Positions 1-12,092 of a stretch of DNA of 64,000 nucleotides are shown here, one piece after another (position 1 is the first letter of the stretch; each line of letters starts with the position of its first letter). This stretch comes from Asterella californica. Lineage: Eukaryota; Streptophyta; Marchantiopsida; Marchantiales; Aytoniaceae. A program made the position numbers and the translations under genes. Under the pieces are notes generated by a model, which ran no database searches, was not told the DNA's origin, and saw only the letters and a program-made list of their open reading frames with translations. Location: contig JAYKYS010000005.1 of assembly GCA_036924285.1 (NCBI GenBank), positions 6,572,001 through 6,636,000 on the forward strand, in the 5' to 3' direction.

Positions 1-220
1 TTACTCTTTTCTTTCCCGTGTACTTTAGGTTAGAGAGCAGATACCAACTTATTCTTCTGTTTTCTCAATGGATACTCATTAGTTAATTGCTAAGTGAATC
101 ACACGGTGTAAGCTCTGGGAGACCTTTGATTTAAGTCTTACGCACATTCTATCAGCAAAAGTCTTTTAGATATAACGGTTAAATTCCTTTGTAAGCAAAT
201 AGCCCACCAGCATAGCGAAG
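1..220. repeat. Diverged duplicate of 48807-49040
   Basis: Aligned by eye, the first ~180-220 bases match 48807-49040 in the same orientation. The best-kept core is at about 84-106, with shared AGTGAATCACA followed by similar purine/T runs. The match reaches the window edge, so the repeat may extend further left. The other copy lies inside a candidate inverted-repeat element, so this may be captured host flank or a dispersed repeat. Confidence 0.6.
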
Positions 221-1842
221 TCTCCTAGTTATCAAGCATATTTACAAGGCCACATTTAAGAGACAGAACAAAGATACATTGACACACTCAAAAGATATTT
301 AACTCAGTAAGTTCTACAAGATAAAACTAACGCAATTACATACAAATATCCTAAACAGCGATAGAAACGAGCTGCAAATCTCAGCCTGTCACATGGAAGT
401 GAGACTACAAATGCTTCCTCCCTCGCGCATGTGGTTTAAGACGTTCTAGAGCGTACTGCGAACTCCATAAACTACGCCTTTTTCCACTTATAATATTTTC
501 ATTGTCGGTTCTCTTGAAATGCCTTCGTTTTTACTCTGACATTTCCTCATCTCATAATGCCATGCAGGAGTCACGTTTCTTCGGCTACGCTTCCAGGTCG
601 CTTGCATTTCAGTGATTCTCGTGGGAATATACACTATTAAACGTTCGACTTCACCATGTCGCCTCTGGACTTCTCCCGTCAACATAACACTGAAGGGTTG
701 AAAGGATAGAACGGAACATCTTCGGGTCATTTTCTAGAGTACCATATAAAAGGACTGACGAGGTCTTACCGAGAAAGGTTTAAAAACGCAGATGCGCACG
801 AGGTAAAGAAAAGAAAGGATGTAAAAACCCACCGTCGAGGAACGCAGAAAGAGTGAAAGGAAGTGAGACCGATAGCTCCTTTCAGAATCTGCAAGGACTG
901 AGATTGTCCACAGACGAGGTAGGACGTATTGATGCAATCTGTGTCCTAGAAATCAACTGACAATCTATACTGTACCCCAAAACATCTATTGCCAAAGAAC
1001 TCTCGTATAATTACAAGAAGTTATTTTCGGGCTATAAACCCATTGAGAAGACGAAACCGAATCACCCACTTCACCAAAAGTACAAACATTTGAATCCGTT
1101 ATCACAAACACCTGTCAACGAATGACATTTTGAGAGCTACTTCCAGATATCGAAGAAAAAGCATGTGAAATCTTCGGTGTACTCTCTCCTTTGGATCTAT
1201 AACTGATTACATATATCCTTATAATACGATCGATCAGAGAAAGCGGAATTTTATACTCACTCGAACATTCGCTTCCTCCCAAGAAAGGGTAGCACGGGAA
1301 GACCTCGTAAGGACAACCAACTTATCGTGGAATTAAAACCAGCATTCAAGACAAACCTTCATTGCTTTGTACCGTTCCTCCTGAATGGGCCTCGGGATAA
1401 CAAGAAGTTGAATTACGGATACTTATGCTCCCGACAATGCACAACAGCGTAGGCTGATATTCCCAGCATATAGCTCCTACCCGCAGTAACCCCCCGCCAA
1501 AAGACACTCTACCTGCACGCACTGGGAGCGTGGTAGCTCCGTATCTAAGCAAACTTTCACCATAACGTCAATTCTCCGGCACCGCTTCAGTTAACAGGAC
1601 GATGATGGAGACTTGAACCTTTCTTCGAAGACACATTCTCTTCTCCGGTCGACGTGCCCCGTGCTCCAAATGTCCGACAAGTCATTACCATATACAAACC
1701 TAAACGTCTGCAAACATCTGCACAAAACGATAAAATAACACCAAGAATGTGAGGCCTATCGTTCGCGTAGGTATCCATGATACATCATACCGACTTCATA
1801 ACAGATGACAAAGACGTAAAGAAGGCCAAAAGGACGCCCAAA
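1..1842. other. 3' flank of GET4, no gene recognised
   Basis: This stretch follows the GET4 stop codon on the minus strand. It probably includes the GET4 3' UTR. Short open frames occur on both strands but none resembles a family I know. The first ~220 bases are a diverged copy of sequence near 48807-49040, described separately. Confidence 0.4.
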
Positions 1843-4800
1843 TTAGGTAATCGTAATTACGACCTTCATTATATCCCCGAGCATGCCTTGGATGCCACTC
1901 TTGCGCCGCAGATTGAAAAATCGCTCCGCTATCTCCTCCAAGTACTATATATTTTCAAATGAACTGCAGTTAAAATATAGAACAACACTGAATTTCACGT
2001 ACTTTACGGCGCTTCATAGACAAGTCATTAATGCGTCTATTTCCAATCGAAATAATACCTCATCAAAGGTTGGGTCACGTTCAATGCTAGGTTTGTAGTT
2101 TTGCCGCAACATCCGAAACAGTGGCAGGGCGTCTCTCTCTAGGCTGCACGTTCGGTGAACCTCGTTAAAGAGGTAGTAAAAATACACAACCGTCTAGCAA
2201 TTCAAACGACAGAAAAGTGACCCCGTTACAGACCCACAAGGGCAAAATTTCTGACTCCGATCTGTACAAATGATTGGTCAGAGAGCGCTATCCACAAGTA
2301 CTAATAATCAAAACGAAGGGTTCTTAATATCATTCTGCTTCAAGGACTGTATAGACATAACGCAAGGGGGCTTCCTGTACACAATTCCGGGACAAGGTAG
2401 TTACGTTTCGATCCATTACACACTGAGCACAAAGTACACTACATTGATGGCAATATGAACAAGCTAACTTACGTTTGTAGCAGAAACTTTACAAAATGCA
2501 ACAACGGTGTATCAGGGAACTTGTCAGAACAAGTCTCTTTGACAGTGTTCCACAAAACATTTGCATCTCTCAAATTGCCTAGCGAGCAGTACCTGCAATA
2601 ACAATCTCGATCGTTTCAGTACCAGATTCACTTGAACAAAGATGACTCCTGTCACTCACAAAGTCACTCACATTTTCAAAAGAGGTTCCAACCTTCGAAG
2701 CTCAACACAGACTTAGCAGAATAATTTACGACGGACCATACGTTGAGGCACTCATGGTGTGCCAGCTCTTAACTCCAAAATCACATAAAAGAATGTCAGC
2801 TTGGGATGGACAAAAAGCTGCCACATAATAGTTCGCAAGAATCAAAACATCGTGCTACATTGACTTCAAGCTTGAATTAAGGTCGCTAGAGATGGTGAGA
2901 TTTCCAGCGTCAAGCACAAACTGACTTACTGAAGCACGGCTCTTGCAACCACCAAATCAGCTTCTCCAGGATAGCACTGTTCAACACCATAGGAAATCAA
3001 TATATTTACGGCAATACGAAGCCTTGAGAAACACTCTTAACTACATTAAGCAGAGGACTCCTAATGAAATCAAGTAAAATAGCAGAGGACATACTAAGCT
3101 GTCGCAACTCATCCTCACCTAAGAGCTTCACATAAGAGCAATTCACTGACGAAGATTTGCTTAATACCTTGCTCATGCAGTCTACCACAGCTGCAGCAAA
3201 AGCTTCTGGACAGTTTCCGCGCAAGAAATGAATTGATGCTTTACCCAATTCCTGCATTGCCACTAATGCTTGAGTTCAAATCACATTGACGAACCTCTAC
3301 CAAGGCTCATACTGCTGACTGGACTGGAAATACATACAGGTATAGGCTGGTCTATGCGCGATATATGGCCGTACAGGATTCGTCCGGGAGAATGGCAGCT
3401 TAGCTAAGGAGCAAGAACCACGCTCAAAGACAGAGGTAACTAGGTGAACAACCCAGTGAAGTACATAGAAAGTTCCAGAAACGAAAGGTAGCCTGTGTGC
3501 TATCTTGGAGCATCAAGTTAGCATAACTCTGTAACCTGAGGGGGCTGACCAGTGGGAATGTGAAGCGCGGCACACACATGCCCTTATAGATGATTCGTCC
3601 GAGAGAATGGCACCTCAGCTAAGGAGCACGAGCCACGCTCAAAGACAGCGGTAACACCGGGTAGAGTAACCCAGTGAAGTACATAGAGAGTGCCAAAAAA
3701 GAAAAGGCAGCATGTCTGCTATCTTGGAACGTCAAGTGAGCGTAACTATGTAACCTAGCTCTCTATGCCCGTATATATATCGCCCGTATAGTGTTACCAG
3801 CGAATTGCCAGGACTAAAGTATAGTGTACATAACCAGTGAATTCAAAACCCAGACAAGTATCGCAACTAAAAGACGGAGTGAATGAGCGCTCTAACTCCG
3901 AGAGTTTTCACAGGAGTGCGTCACGGGTTCAGAATGTTCGGGATGTGGCACATTTACCAGGACCCCAAATAGGGAAACAATATAGATGAAATCAAAATAG
4001 ATTTAACTGAACGTAAACACCTACTGTATCGAAGATTCTGACCAGAGATAACACATAATAATCCTCGTAACACAACTTGCGAATACATAAATTCTGACAA
4101 CCGACAGCAACCATACATCGAGCAACAAGTAGAAGGAAGCCTCGTATGGAAAGAAGTAGCAGTTGTATCAAATCGACGTCAAGAGACAACCAAATACGCG
4201 TACGACCAAAATATGAGAGCGAGAGTGAAAAGGATATAATCATCATGACAAACCACTACCCTAAGTCCCTCAACCTACGCTCGCTGCTCTCTCCCCACCT
4301 CCCCTCCTCTCATGCAATCCTCCGTGGTCGCTCCCTATATAATCCTTGCGTGGATGCACTTGCATTGCCGATGACGACCAGACGGTAAATCTAATAGTTT
4401 CCTATGACCATCGTTGTTTCCTATGAACAGCGTGAAAGTAACCTTCACAGGTCATCATGACCTACTGCGAATCCAGATATAAAACATACAACAAGCAACC
4501 ACTATTTGAAACGAAACCAAATGGCTCGTGGAAGTGATAACCAAACTGTATCAATAAACAAGAAAATACAAACGCAGCGCATACGGTAGTATCACAACGT
4601 AAAGCACAGTTCGAACAGAATGCAAGAGCGATACTAGACAGAGAGAGAGAGATGACGGGAAAAACACTAGACAAACCAAACACCAATTTGTAAAACCCCA
4701 AACGGACTATGGAGTTCAGTATGGTCCTGTATGGAATACAATACAGAATAGAATAACTCACAGGTACAGGCGATTGTGTCCATATATACTCAGCCAACAT

Positions 4801-7800
4801 CTTGTGAAGCTCTGGTGCTCCTTTACTATGCCCACCGCTTTCAACTGACCATCTAATGCAAAGGCAATGAGTCAATTCCGAAATTCAGTTAAGGTCACTA
4901 CATCCCCTATTCTTCAGATAAACAATGATAGGGGTACCAAGACAGTATGAAAATAATCCTCTGATTGTTTACACGATTTAGACGTATCTATTTCTTCACT
5001 GCATTAAACCAAATCTTCGTATGAAGGTTTCCACAAGAAAAAGAGGATTCACTTGATTGCTGCCTTTAAGAAAGATGAGCATCCTTCCACTCTGGTTCTG
5101 GCCTCCACTGTCTTCTCGGAGATGCTGCCATCCGCTGATGCTGCTTTCTTCAGCCCAACATCCACCTTTGGGAACTCCTTGTAAATTGCTAAAATTCGAT
5201 CTGATTGCGAACAAGCTTTTACTTTCAGACTCAGTCGTATCCCTTCGAGTAACATGAGCTCTAAACATCGTAGCCAGACTTATCCTCACCGACACAACCA
5301 ACCATCACAACCTTAAATCCAAAATCTCTATGGATGTCCCCTTCCACTCAACTAACACACTAAATCTAGAATCTAGAATATGGAAGGTAGAACTGACCTA
5401 ATGACGTGTCGTCATACGACACATTTGCCTTCCCAAAGGTTTCTACGAGCAACACGGCTAGCTCTGCACCACATGTTACCTGCACATGAGATCAAGGTTA
5501 CGATTAGGAGTAACACTCTCCGTACAAGAGGCAATTAAGCCTCGCACGATACTGCTTCTAAGATAGAACAGAAAGAAGATAACCCATTAAGGAGGATATC
5601 ATCATACTTACGGAAACGCATGCGTAAATTCTAGCTTTTCCAAGTCTCATAGATGGCGGAGGTAGTAGGTTACAAGTAATTCATAATCCATTCATTGTTC
5701 CAATTTTTCACTCTTCCTTGAAACGAGAGTAATCTATCAGACGAGACTTATTGGCTCAAGGGGAAGAAGCTCCCAAGTTAAGTTTAAAGACCGAGAAGGA
5801 ACTGAGATGAACTGCCTTTTGGGTGACAATTAAGTGGAAGTCAAACTTTTCAAAAGAGCCTGGATTTGAACGATAATACCGAAGAGATTTACTCATCCCC
5901 TTAATCAAACCACTAAGCAGAACATGTTCCCACTTCAGTAGTGACATAAAGAATACACCAATCTCATCCATGAAAGGCTGAGGACTGACTTGAAACAAAA
6001 GCAGGTGAACAACATATAACCCCCGACCTTGGGTATGTTTGGAAGGAATGATGGGTAACAAACCATGCAGGGTAGGGAGTCACTTCTACTTCGACAAGGA
6101 TCAGAAAACCTCCTCTACTACGGCTGCCTGCATCACGGACAATATGCAGTATCATGTTACGCCGCTCTTAATTCAGGGTAGCTGCTTAAATTGTTCCACA
6201 TGGAAGCACAACAGCCCCAAAACAACTGTTCCACTCCGTCCACGGCCTGGTATTAACTGTTGAGTCACATAATATTATGATACTCACTGGCTGGTGAAAT
6301 ATTCATGCTTACATCCTCGTCCCGGGGATGGCCACATCGTATATCATTCTCAAAGAACAAACAGATATAAGAATCCTATACCAAGAGCTAAGTAGCTTGG
6401 GCTAAATCTTAGTACACACCCAGAATACACGAAGTACCCAGTATACTCAAGCCTACAACTAGGGATAGTCACAATAACGAAAACAGTAGCATGAGTACCT
6501 GTCCATGTTTCAGCTGAACACAAGCACCAGCTTGCAGGAGTTCCATCGCCTCATCGTACTTTTTACCATTCATGTATCTGCAGCCATACCAAATATAAGC
6601 GAATTTACTTGCATCCCTCTAGGATCAACAGAAACAGCAGGACAGAACAGACGAATGAAGCGTATGGTTGACATGTGAAAGGTACAGTTCAAAATGACAA
6701 CCTTCGTCTAGATACAGCTTATATTCACCTGAAACGTTTCTCGCCTTGGGATCATGAGGAAACGATTATCTTACTTCGGACAAACTTCATACCTGGCATA
6801 GACAGCCTTGTAGCTCTGTTGAGCTTCATAGTAATTGCCTGCTTCAACTCTCTTCTCTAACTTTTGATGAAGTGCCTGAACTAGAACCAAATAACCACAT
6901 TAATTCAATGAATTCAATAATTCAGACTATCCATCGAACAAGATGAACAACATGGTCGATCACATACAACGAAAAGGTTAAAAAGGCATCAGTCTTCTTC
7001 CAAGAGTAACATGACCCGACCAGTCGACACTTGCCATTAGTAACGAGGAAGCCGGAAAAGATTTCGGGAACTATAAATGCTACGGTATTACAGAACAAGG
7101 ACGTGGAACTAGCAAGTTCACATCTTCTAAACCTACCTTGAAGGTGACGACAGTTCAAAATGGAAGACTTGATACTAATCTAAAACCCAGGGCTACTAAA
7201 AGCCTCCAAAATATGAATAAATCAGAGAATACGCCTCACGGCGTCGCTCTAAGCTACAACTCGCAAAAAGGTAAAAATCATTCAATGGACCTACAGGCTA
7301 GTCATGAGGCTCACCGGCACGGCTCTGGCGAACTCGGTGACAGTTTCTGTTGACATCACAGGTCTCGAAGCAACTCCGAAGGCAGGTATACCTGCATTGC
7401 GCCCTACCGTGGGAGTAGAACTTGTGGCGTTCCGCTGCTCCAATAAAGCATTGATATTATCGTTCTTCACTGTTAAGATTCAAAAAGCCAAGCCATTAAG
7501 TTTATGAAATAAACTCCTACACGGAATATCCCGAATATCGGTTAATAACTTCTGCCACGCATGGTACAGCAGCGACCACTCACCAACTGGCACAAAAGGG
7601 CGACCAAACCGGCATAGGTCACGACAGTTGAACATAGAGCGGGATGGGCTAAAACACAGCTTCAATGGAATTTACGGATCCTGGGATACGCATGACGAAT
7701 AGCACTCTTCTTCGTAACAGCGGTATTTCCCGCGGCAAGGAGAAGATAAAGCTACAGTCTGAAGGTGAGAAAAGCAGAACTCACTACCGTTTCCTTTCCA

Positions 7801-7940
7801 AATTTGAGAATAACAGACACAACGTAGTACAAAACCCTAAAACGACTCCAGAAACTGTGCTCGGGCCCGATCAGCAACTACATGTGCATGGACATACCAT
7901 CGCTTGATTCTCCTGCCAGCTTCGCCTTCCCATCGTCCAT
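1843..7940 (-). CDS. GET4: GET4/TRC35 homologue, tail-anchored protein targeting factor
   Basis: Twelve exons in transcript order: 7940-7898, 7469-7315, 6875-6793, 6577-6499, 5479-5398, 5200-5053, 4852-4762, 3251-3168, 2976-2930, 2592-2473, 2143-2059, 1944-1843. They sum to 1119 nt, with matching phases and GT/AG borders, giving 372 residues. Recognisable blocks are [20 protein letters not shown] (about 71-90), GAELAVLL (124-131), [16 protein letters not shown] (189-204), [16 protein letters not shown] (256-271), [13 protein letters not shown] (312-324) and LEEIAERFF (341-349). GET4 is an alpha-solenoid that bridges GET5/UBL4 to GET3 in the cytosol, handing tail-anchored proteins over for ER insertion. 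Known plant and human proteins are about 325 residues; the ~66-residue Ser/Thr/Ala-rich N-terminus here is extra. The start is the first ATG of exon 1 and is the least certain part; exon 2 could also be an unusual N-terminal variant. Identification is by remembered family sequence. Confidence 0.93.
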
Positions 7941-8436
7941 CTCCGAACGCTAGACTCGAGCAGAGCAGCGCGCCTTACATTGGACAAAGCGATGCACGGC
8001 TACAACGAAGTAAAAAACGAGCTCTTCTCGGTCAGAAACCAGCTCTTCGGTGAATGCAGTTCATAGACTAGACTGTCTACTACTAAGTACCCACTTTCGA
8101 CGGGTTGGCAGGGGGCACCAGAAACATGCGAAATGTGAGGGGACAGAGAATGCCAAGAACAGTAAAGCGAGCCCAGGATATTCAATATTCTCACGCCCCA
8201 GCATCCGAAAGATAAGCCTGAAAACATTGTGTTTCACAAGTAAAATCCAGTCTACCGTAGTGATATTTAATTATGATCAAATCTACTAACGGCGAAAACG
8301 ATATTCATTAGGATTTACTAATCGCCACAGTCTCTTTTATTTAGTTAGGGTAGCTGTGCATATCACAAAGAAAAAATAATTTGGGTTTATTTTTTAAATC
8401 TTGTTGATTTTAGTTTTCAGACATAATGGCAGACCC
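7941..8436. promoter_or_regulatory. GET4 upstream region
   Basis: About 0.5 kb between the GET4 start codon and the first repeat. It should contain the GET4 promoter and 5' UTR, but no single element is clear. It becomes strongly AT-rich after about 8260. Confidence 0.4.
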
Positions 8437-8439
8437 ATT

Positions 8440-8483
8440 GAAAAACAGCAGACCCATTGTGGGCAATGGGTCTGCTATTTTTC
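8440..8483. repeat. 20-bp-arm hairpin with 4-nt loop
   Basis: The arms 8440-8459 and 8464-8483 are inverted copies with one mismatch, around the loop TGGG. A third copy of the core GCAGACCCATTG lies just upstream at about 8429-8440. It sits at the edge of the AT-rich zone between GET4 and the retroelement cluster, and may be the end of a small transposon. Confidence 0.7.
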
Positions 8484-8760
8484 AGACTAATCTGCACAAA
8501 TCTCAAATGATTCTAATTTTTCACCGCGCAGTTGAATAATTATTTATTTACTGCGTGGAGTTAAATATCAATACGTTATGTGAACCCCAAATGACAAAAC
8601 TCAATAAATTCAGTTCTATATGTTGTAAGATAACTATGCAGACATTAATAGCATTCAAAGACAACATTTTTCTATAAAACAAAATTTTAATAAATTAGTA
8701 TGCATTAAAAGTGCTCTCTAGATGAGCAAAAGAATCTGATGATACATTTGGTGTTTTTAT

Positions 8761-9160
8761 TTGAAGTTGTCTGAGCTTGACAAACTATTCGAGGTGCACA
8801 AAGACGCAAGCGACTATGCGATTGACGGAGTGTTGGTGCAGGATGGAAAACATATAACGTACGAAAGCAAAAAGTTATCTTGGATGGAGAGTCGATGATC
8901 GACTCACGAGAACTGTTTGCGGTGGTTCATTGCTAGAAGCAATGACGATATTACTTGAGACTTCACAAAATCTAAGTGTACATTGATAATATTTCGCTCA
9001 AGTACTTTGAAACACAAGACCGGGTGACGTCAAAGCAACTACGGTGGTATGATACTTAAGCGCTCATGAATGTGAAATTAATCCACAAAGCGAAAATGGA
9101 CAATATGGTTCTAGATGCTTTGAGTAGCTGTCTTCTATCGTCCATTTTGAACATCTTGTT
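8761..9160 (+). mobile_element. Chromovirus RNase H fragment (decayed)
   Basis: About 0.4 kb that aligns by eye with 41377-41780 of the full-length chromovirus in this window, covering the RNase H and connection region. Differences are mostly transitions, and the frame holds several stops. It shares with the full copy the TGA at the expected Trp position in the sequence before HYLG. No LTR or other domain of that element is seen next to it. Confidence 0.85.
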
Positions 9161-9164
9161 TTGT

Positions 9165-9800
9165 AATACTTGACTATCATATTCATTTTCCTATTGATTG
9201 TACTCTGCGTGAACACTTGTGTATGTTCACAAGAGTTATTTTGGGTCGTCTAGAGAGAAAAGTTAAGTCTACTCCATAGAATACAAACTATTTTGATCAA
9301 TGCTAGTGGGATATCCATTAGTTCAGTCATGCTAGTCGTGTAGAGCTCAATAGACACATACTCCGAGAAGTATGTACAAAAGAGTGATATATAGATGGGC
9401 ATATGATGATACACCATGAGGTTTCTTTAGGTGCACAAATCAATGTACATGAGATATTCTATCTACACACATAATATTCGCATTGACATTATACATGTTA
9501 TGTGCTATATCTAACGTATGAAATATTATGACAAAATATTGTGCATACTAGGTGAATATATTAGGTGTATATACAACTAATTTGAACTATGGCGGGTTCC
9601 AATGCTACGCCTACATCTCTTCGTCGCTATATGCATCTAGTATCTGAATATATTCAAGCAATTCTTCTAGAGGTTTTGGTTTTCATGTATTGTCATTTAC
9701 GATCGCCTTGGAAACTCTATTTGGCTCATCGACTAGTATTGTTATGTGCTCTTCACCAACGTTATGCATATACATACAAATTATGAGTCGAAGTGATGAT
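9165..9800. other. No gene; AT-rich filler between retroelement fragments
   Basis: No protein-like frame or structural repeat is visible apart from scattered TATA/ATAT runs. It is probably decayed transposon sequence. Confidence 0.4.
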
Positions 9801-10302
9801 GTTGTGCACATAACACATTGTTGTCAGAGATACACCACACATACACATAACACATGGATGATGTCATACACATACACAAGTGTATCACTATCAAATCTCA
9901 ACAGAGAAATTATCATCTCCACAATGTAAACACGACAACAACGATTACTCACAAAATGGTCAAGCCAAACCCACTATATGCTCGCAGAGAATCCAGGTTA
10001 CACTAAACAAGACTATCCATCATAACAAGGGGCTTGAAGGCTCAACTCGAAGAACTAAAGCCTCCAAGCCCTACCTGCGAATTATACCTCTAGTGGGCTA
10101 TCCAAAGAACTCGTCCAAACGACACTAACGGTCCTATTGGGATTAGTCACTACGCACTCGGTCAACCTAACCGAGGTATTAAACTGACGTGACAGCTGTC
10201 GTGCGCATACACATCGCTACACAACATACATTGTTGTCAGATGTACACCACCCATACACATAACACATGGACGATGTCATACACATACACAAGTGTATCA
10301 CA
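9801..10302 (+). repeat. LTR-like repeat of gypsy family 2, copy A
   Basis: This is one of four copies in the window; the others are near 17490-17765, 29692-30175 and 36942-37214. It has two ~100-bp direct subrepeats, about 9801-9888 and 10196-10302, rich in CA/TG dinucleotides and ending GTGTATCACA. They flank a ~300-bp middle with conserved blocks such as GGTCAAGCC and CAAGCCCTACCT. It is assigned as LTR sequence because the minus-strand copy at 29692 directly precedes a gag-like frame. Confidence 0.65.
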
Positions 10303-12092
10303 ATCGTCCCTAACTGACGATTAGGTCCTTCTAACTCCAGATAGCCTCATATCCCAACTACGTGATATATACACCTTCGTGGATGCAAGGATAAGGAGGT
10401 CGGGTGCTACATCGCTCCATCGTTACTCGGTTGACTGTAATCCATACCACGCAAAGATCTAATCGGCTATCTTTGCTATATACATCGAGGACAAACCCAC
10501 CGTCCAATAGGAATGACAATGAGAGGTGGAGTTGTAGTGTCGCAGGATTACTCCTTTTGCCCATTTAGTATACAAGATATCGTTCCCACAGAGGATTTAC
10601 ACAAGTAACGCTGCTCTAAGTTCTAAGATCTGTTCAAACACACAAACACACGAGTTTTGTCTAGAAAACTCGTCTTCTCACAAAACCACGCGTCTTCCAG
10701 ACTCACCAAAAGGTGCTCTGGACCTAAACAAACAACTACTAACTAAAATATCACACAACTATTCACAGAGAAGCTCGGGAAGACGCTTCCTGCTTCCAGG
10801 TCACTTCTTCCGGTCTTCTCGATACCGTCTTCCCGAAGCAATTCTCGGCTTCTAGGGGTTCAACTCGGCTTCTCACACCTCCAGAAGACTATCCTACTTC
10901 GCAGAAGTCGACTAGCAACGGCTGTTATACCTTACTCACTCTCAAATTCCAACGAGTTAGATTAATCACAGGGTGTATGCCCCCTGTAGCCTTCCCAGGC
11001 TTCTGCCTACGGAAATGGTCTTCCTGCAGCACTACAATGACATTCACCTTCACGGAAGCTCAATAGAAGTCTCAGAAGCTCACTAGAAGAAGGTAAGAAG
11101 ATGGGGAAGATGAGAGAAGATTGGGAAGAAGAGAAAATCCAAACAAGAGAAAAACAAGATGAAAAGGAGAAATTAAGATTCCGACAGGCTTATAGTCCGG
11201 ATCTTGACTAACAAGCCATCCCTGCTTGTAATAGTTTGGGGAGGAAGACAACAAACGTGCGTACAATTGCACCGTCTTCTACTTGAGGATGTCGTCTTCT
11301 GCTGTGGGAAGAAGGCTTCTTTCTTCTTCTCTTCGCTGCTCCGACTACTCTGTCTTCTGGGATCCCTTACCCGTAAGACCGTCCGTACGTAGATCCGAAG
11401 TGCTATACTGGACAAGCCAAGCTACAATTCCACAACTGCTGACAGTCGCCGTCACTCAAGAAGAACACTTCCCATGCACAATCGGGAATGAACTCAAGGA
11501 ACCCACCACCGAGAAGGCACGGATTAAGCTTCTGCACTCCAATCAGCAATCCATTCCCCGAGAAGAAGTTACATTGGCATTGGGAAGCTCACTCCCTCTA
11601 CTTCCTGCGCCTACTCCTCGACACACCAGTCTAGACAACATGACTGCACGAGGATGCCGTTCCCTGTTCCTAAACTGTCTACTACCTCTATCTACATATT
11701 CGAAACATTGCTGGTAACGAGCATGCAGACCCCTCCGGTATAATACTAGTCTATTCGTATGTCTCTAACATCGGGTGTAGTGAGCACTGTGCGTAATGTA
11801 TGTCACGTGCCTCTGTCTGCACCGAAGAATGTGTATGGGTGTGCAGCAGCACGAATTCCTACTCTTCGATCCTACTTATGTCTTCTACCACGAGGAAACA
11901 GAAGGAACCACCACCAGGGAGAGAAAAGCTGCCCCTCCACATGCAAGCGGTTTCCCCTTCATGTTCTTGCGCTTCCTACTCTGCCACATGGCTGCCTAAC
12001 TAAATTTACACTGAAAAACTGCCACCCCTAAGATAGCATGTTCGGTTCTTACTAAATTGGGACAAGATTAACTTGTATGCGGTGCTTTCTGC
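10303..12092. other. Non-coding left part of the GAAGAC-rich unit
   Basis: From about 10640 on, this stretch carries many GAAGAC/GTCTTC and CTTCC words, like the coding part to its right. No conserved protein is seen. The first ~250 bases (10303-10560) lack the motif and may belong to the neighbouring LTR copy. Confidence 0.4.

Noticed and set aside
3006..3167. Continuation of the GET4 exon 8 frame past position 3168
   Set aside because: The conserved continuation [14 protein letters not shown] is at 2976-2930. GTATTA at 3167 works as donor and the intervening codons do not match the family.
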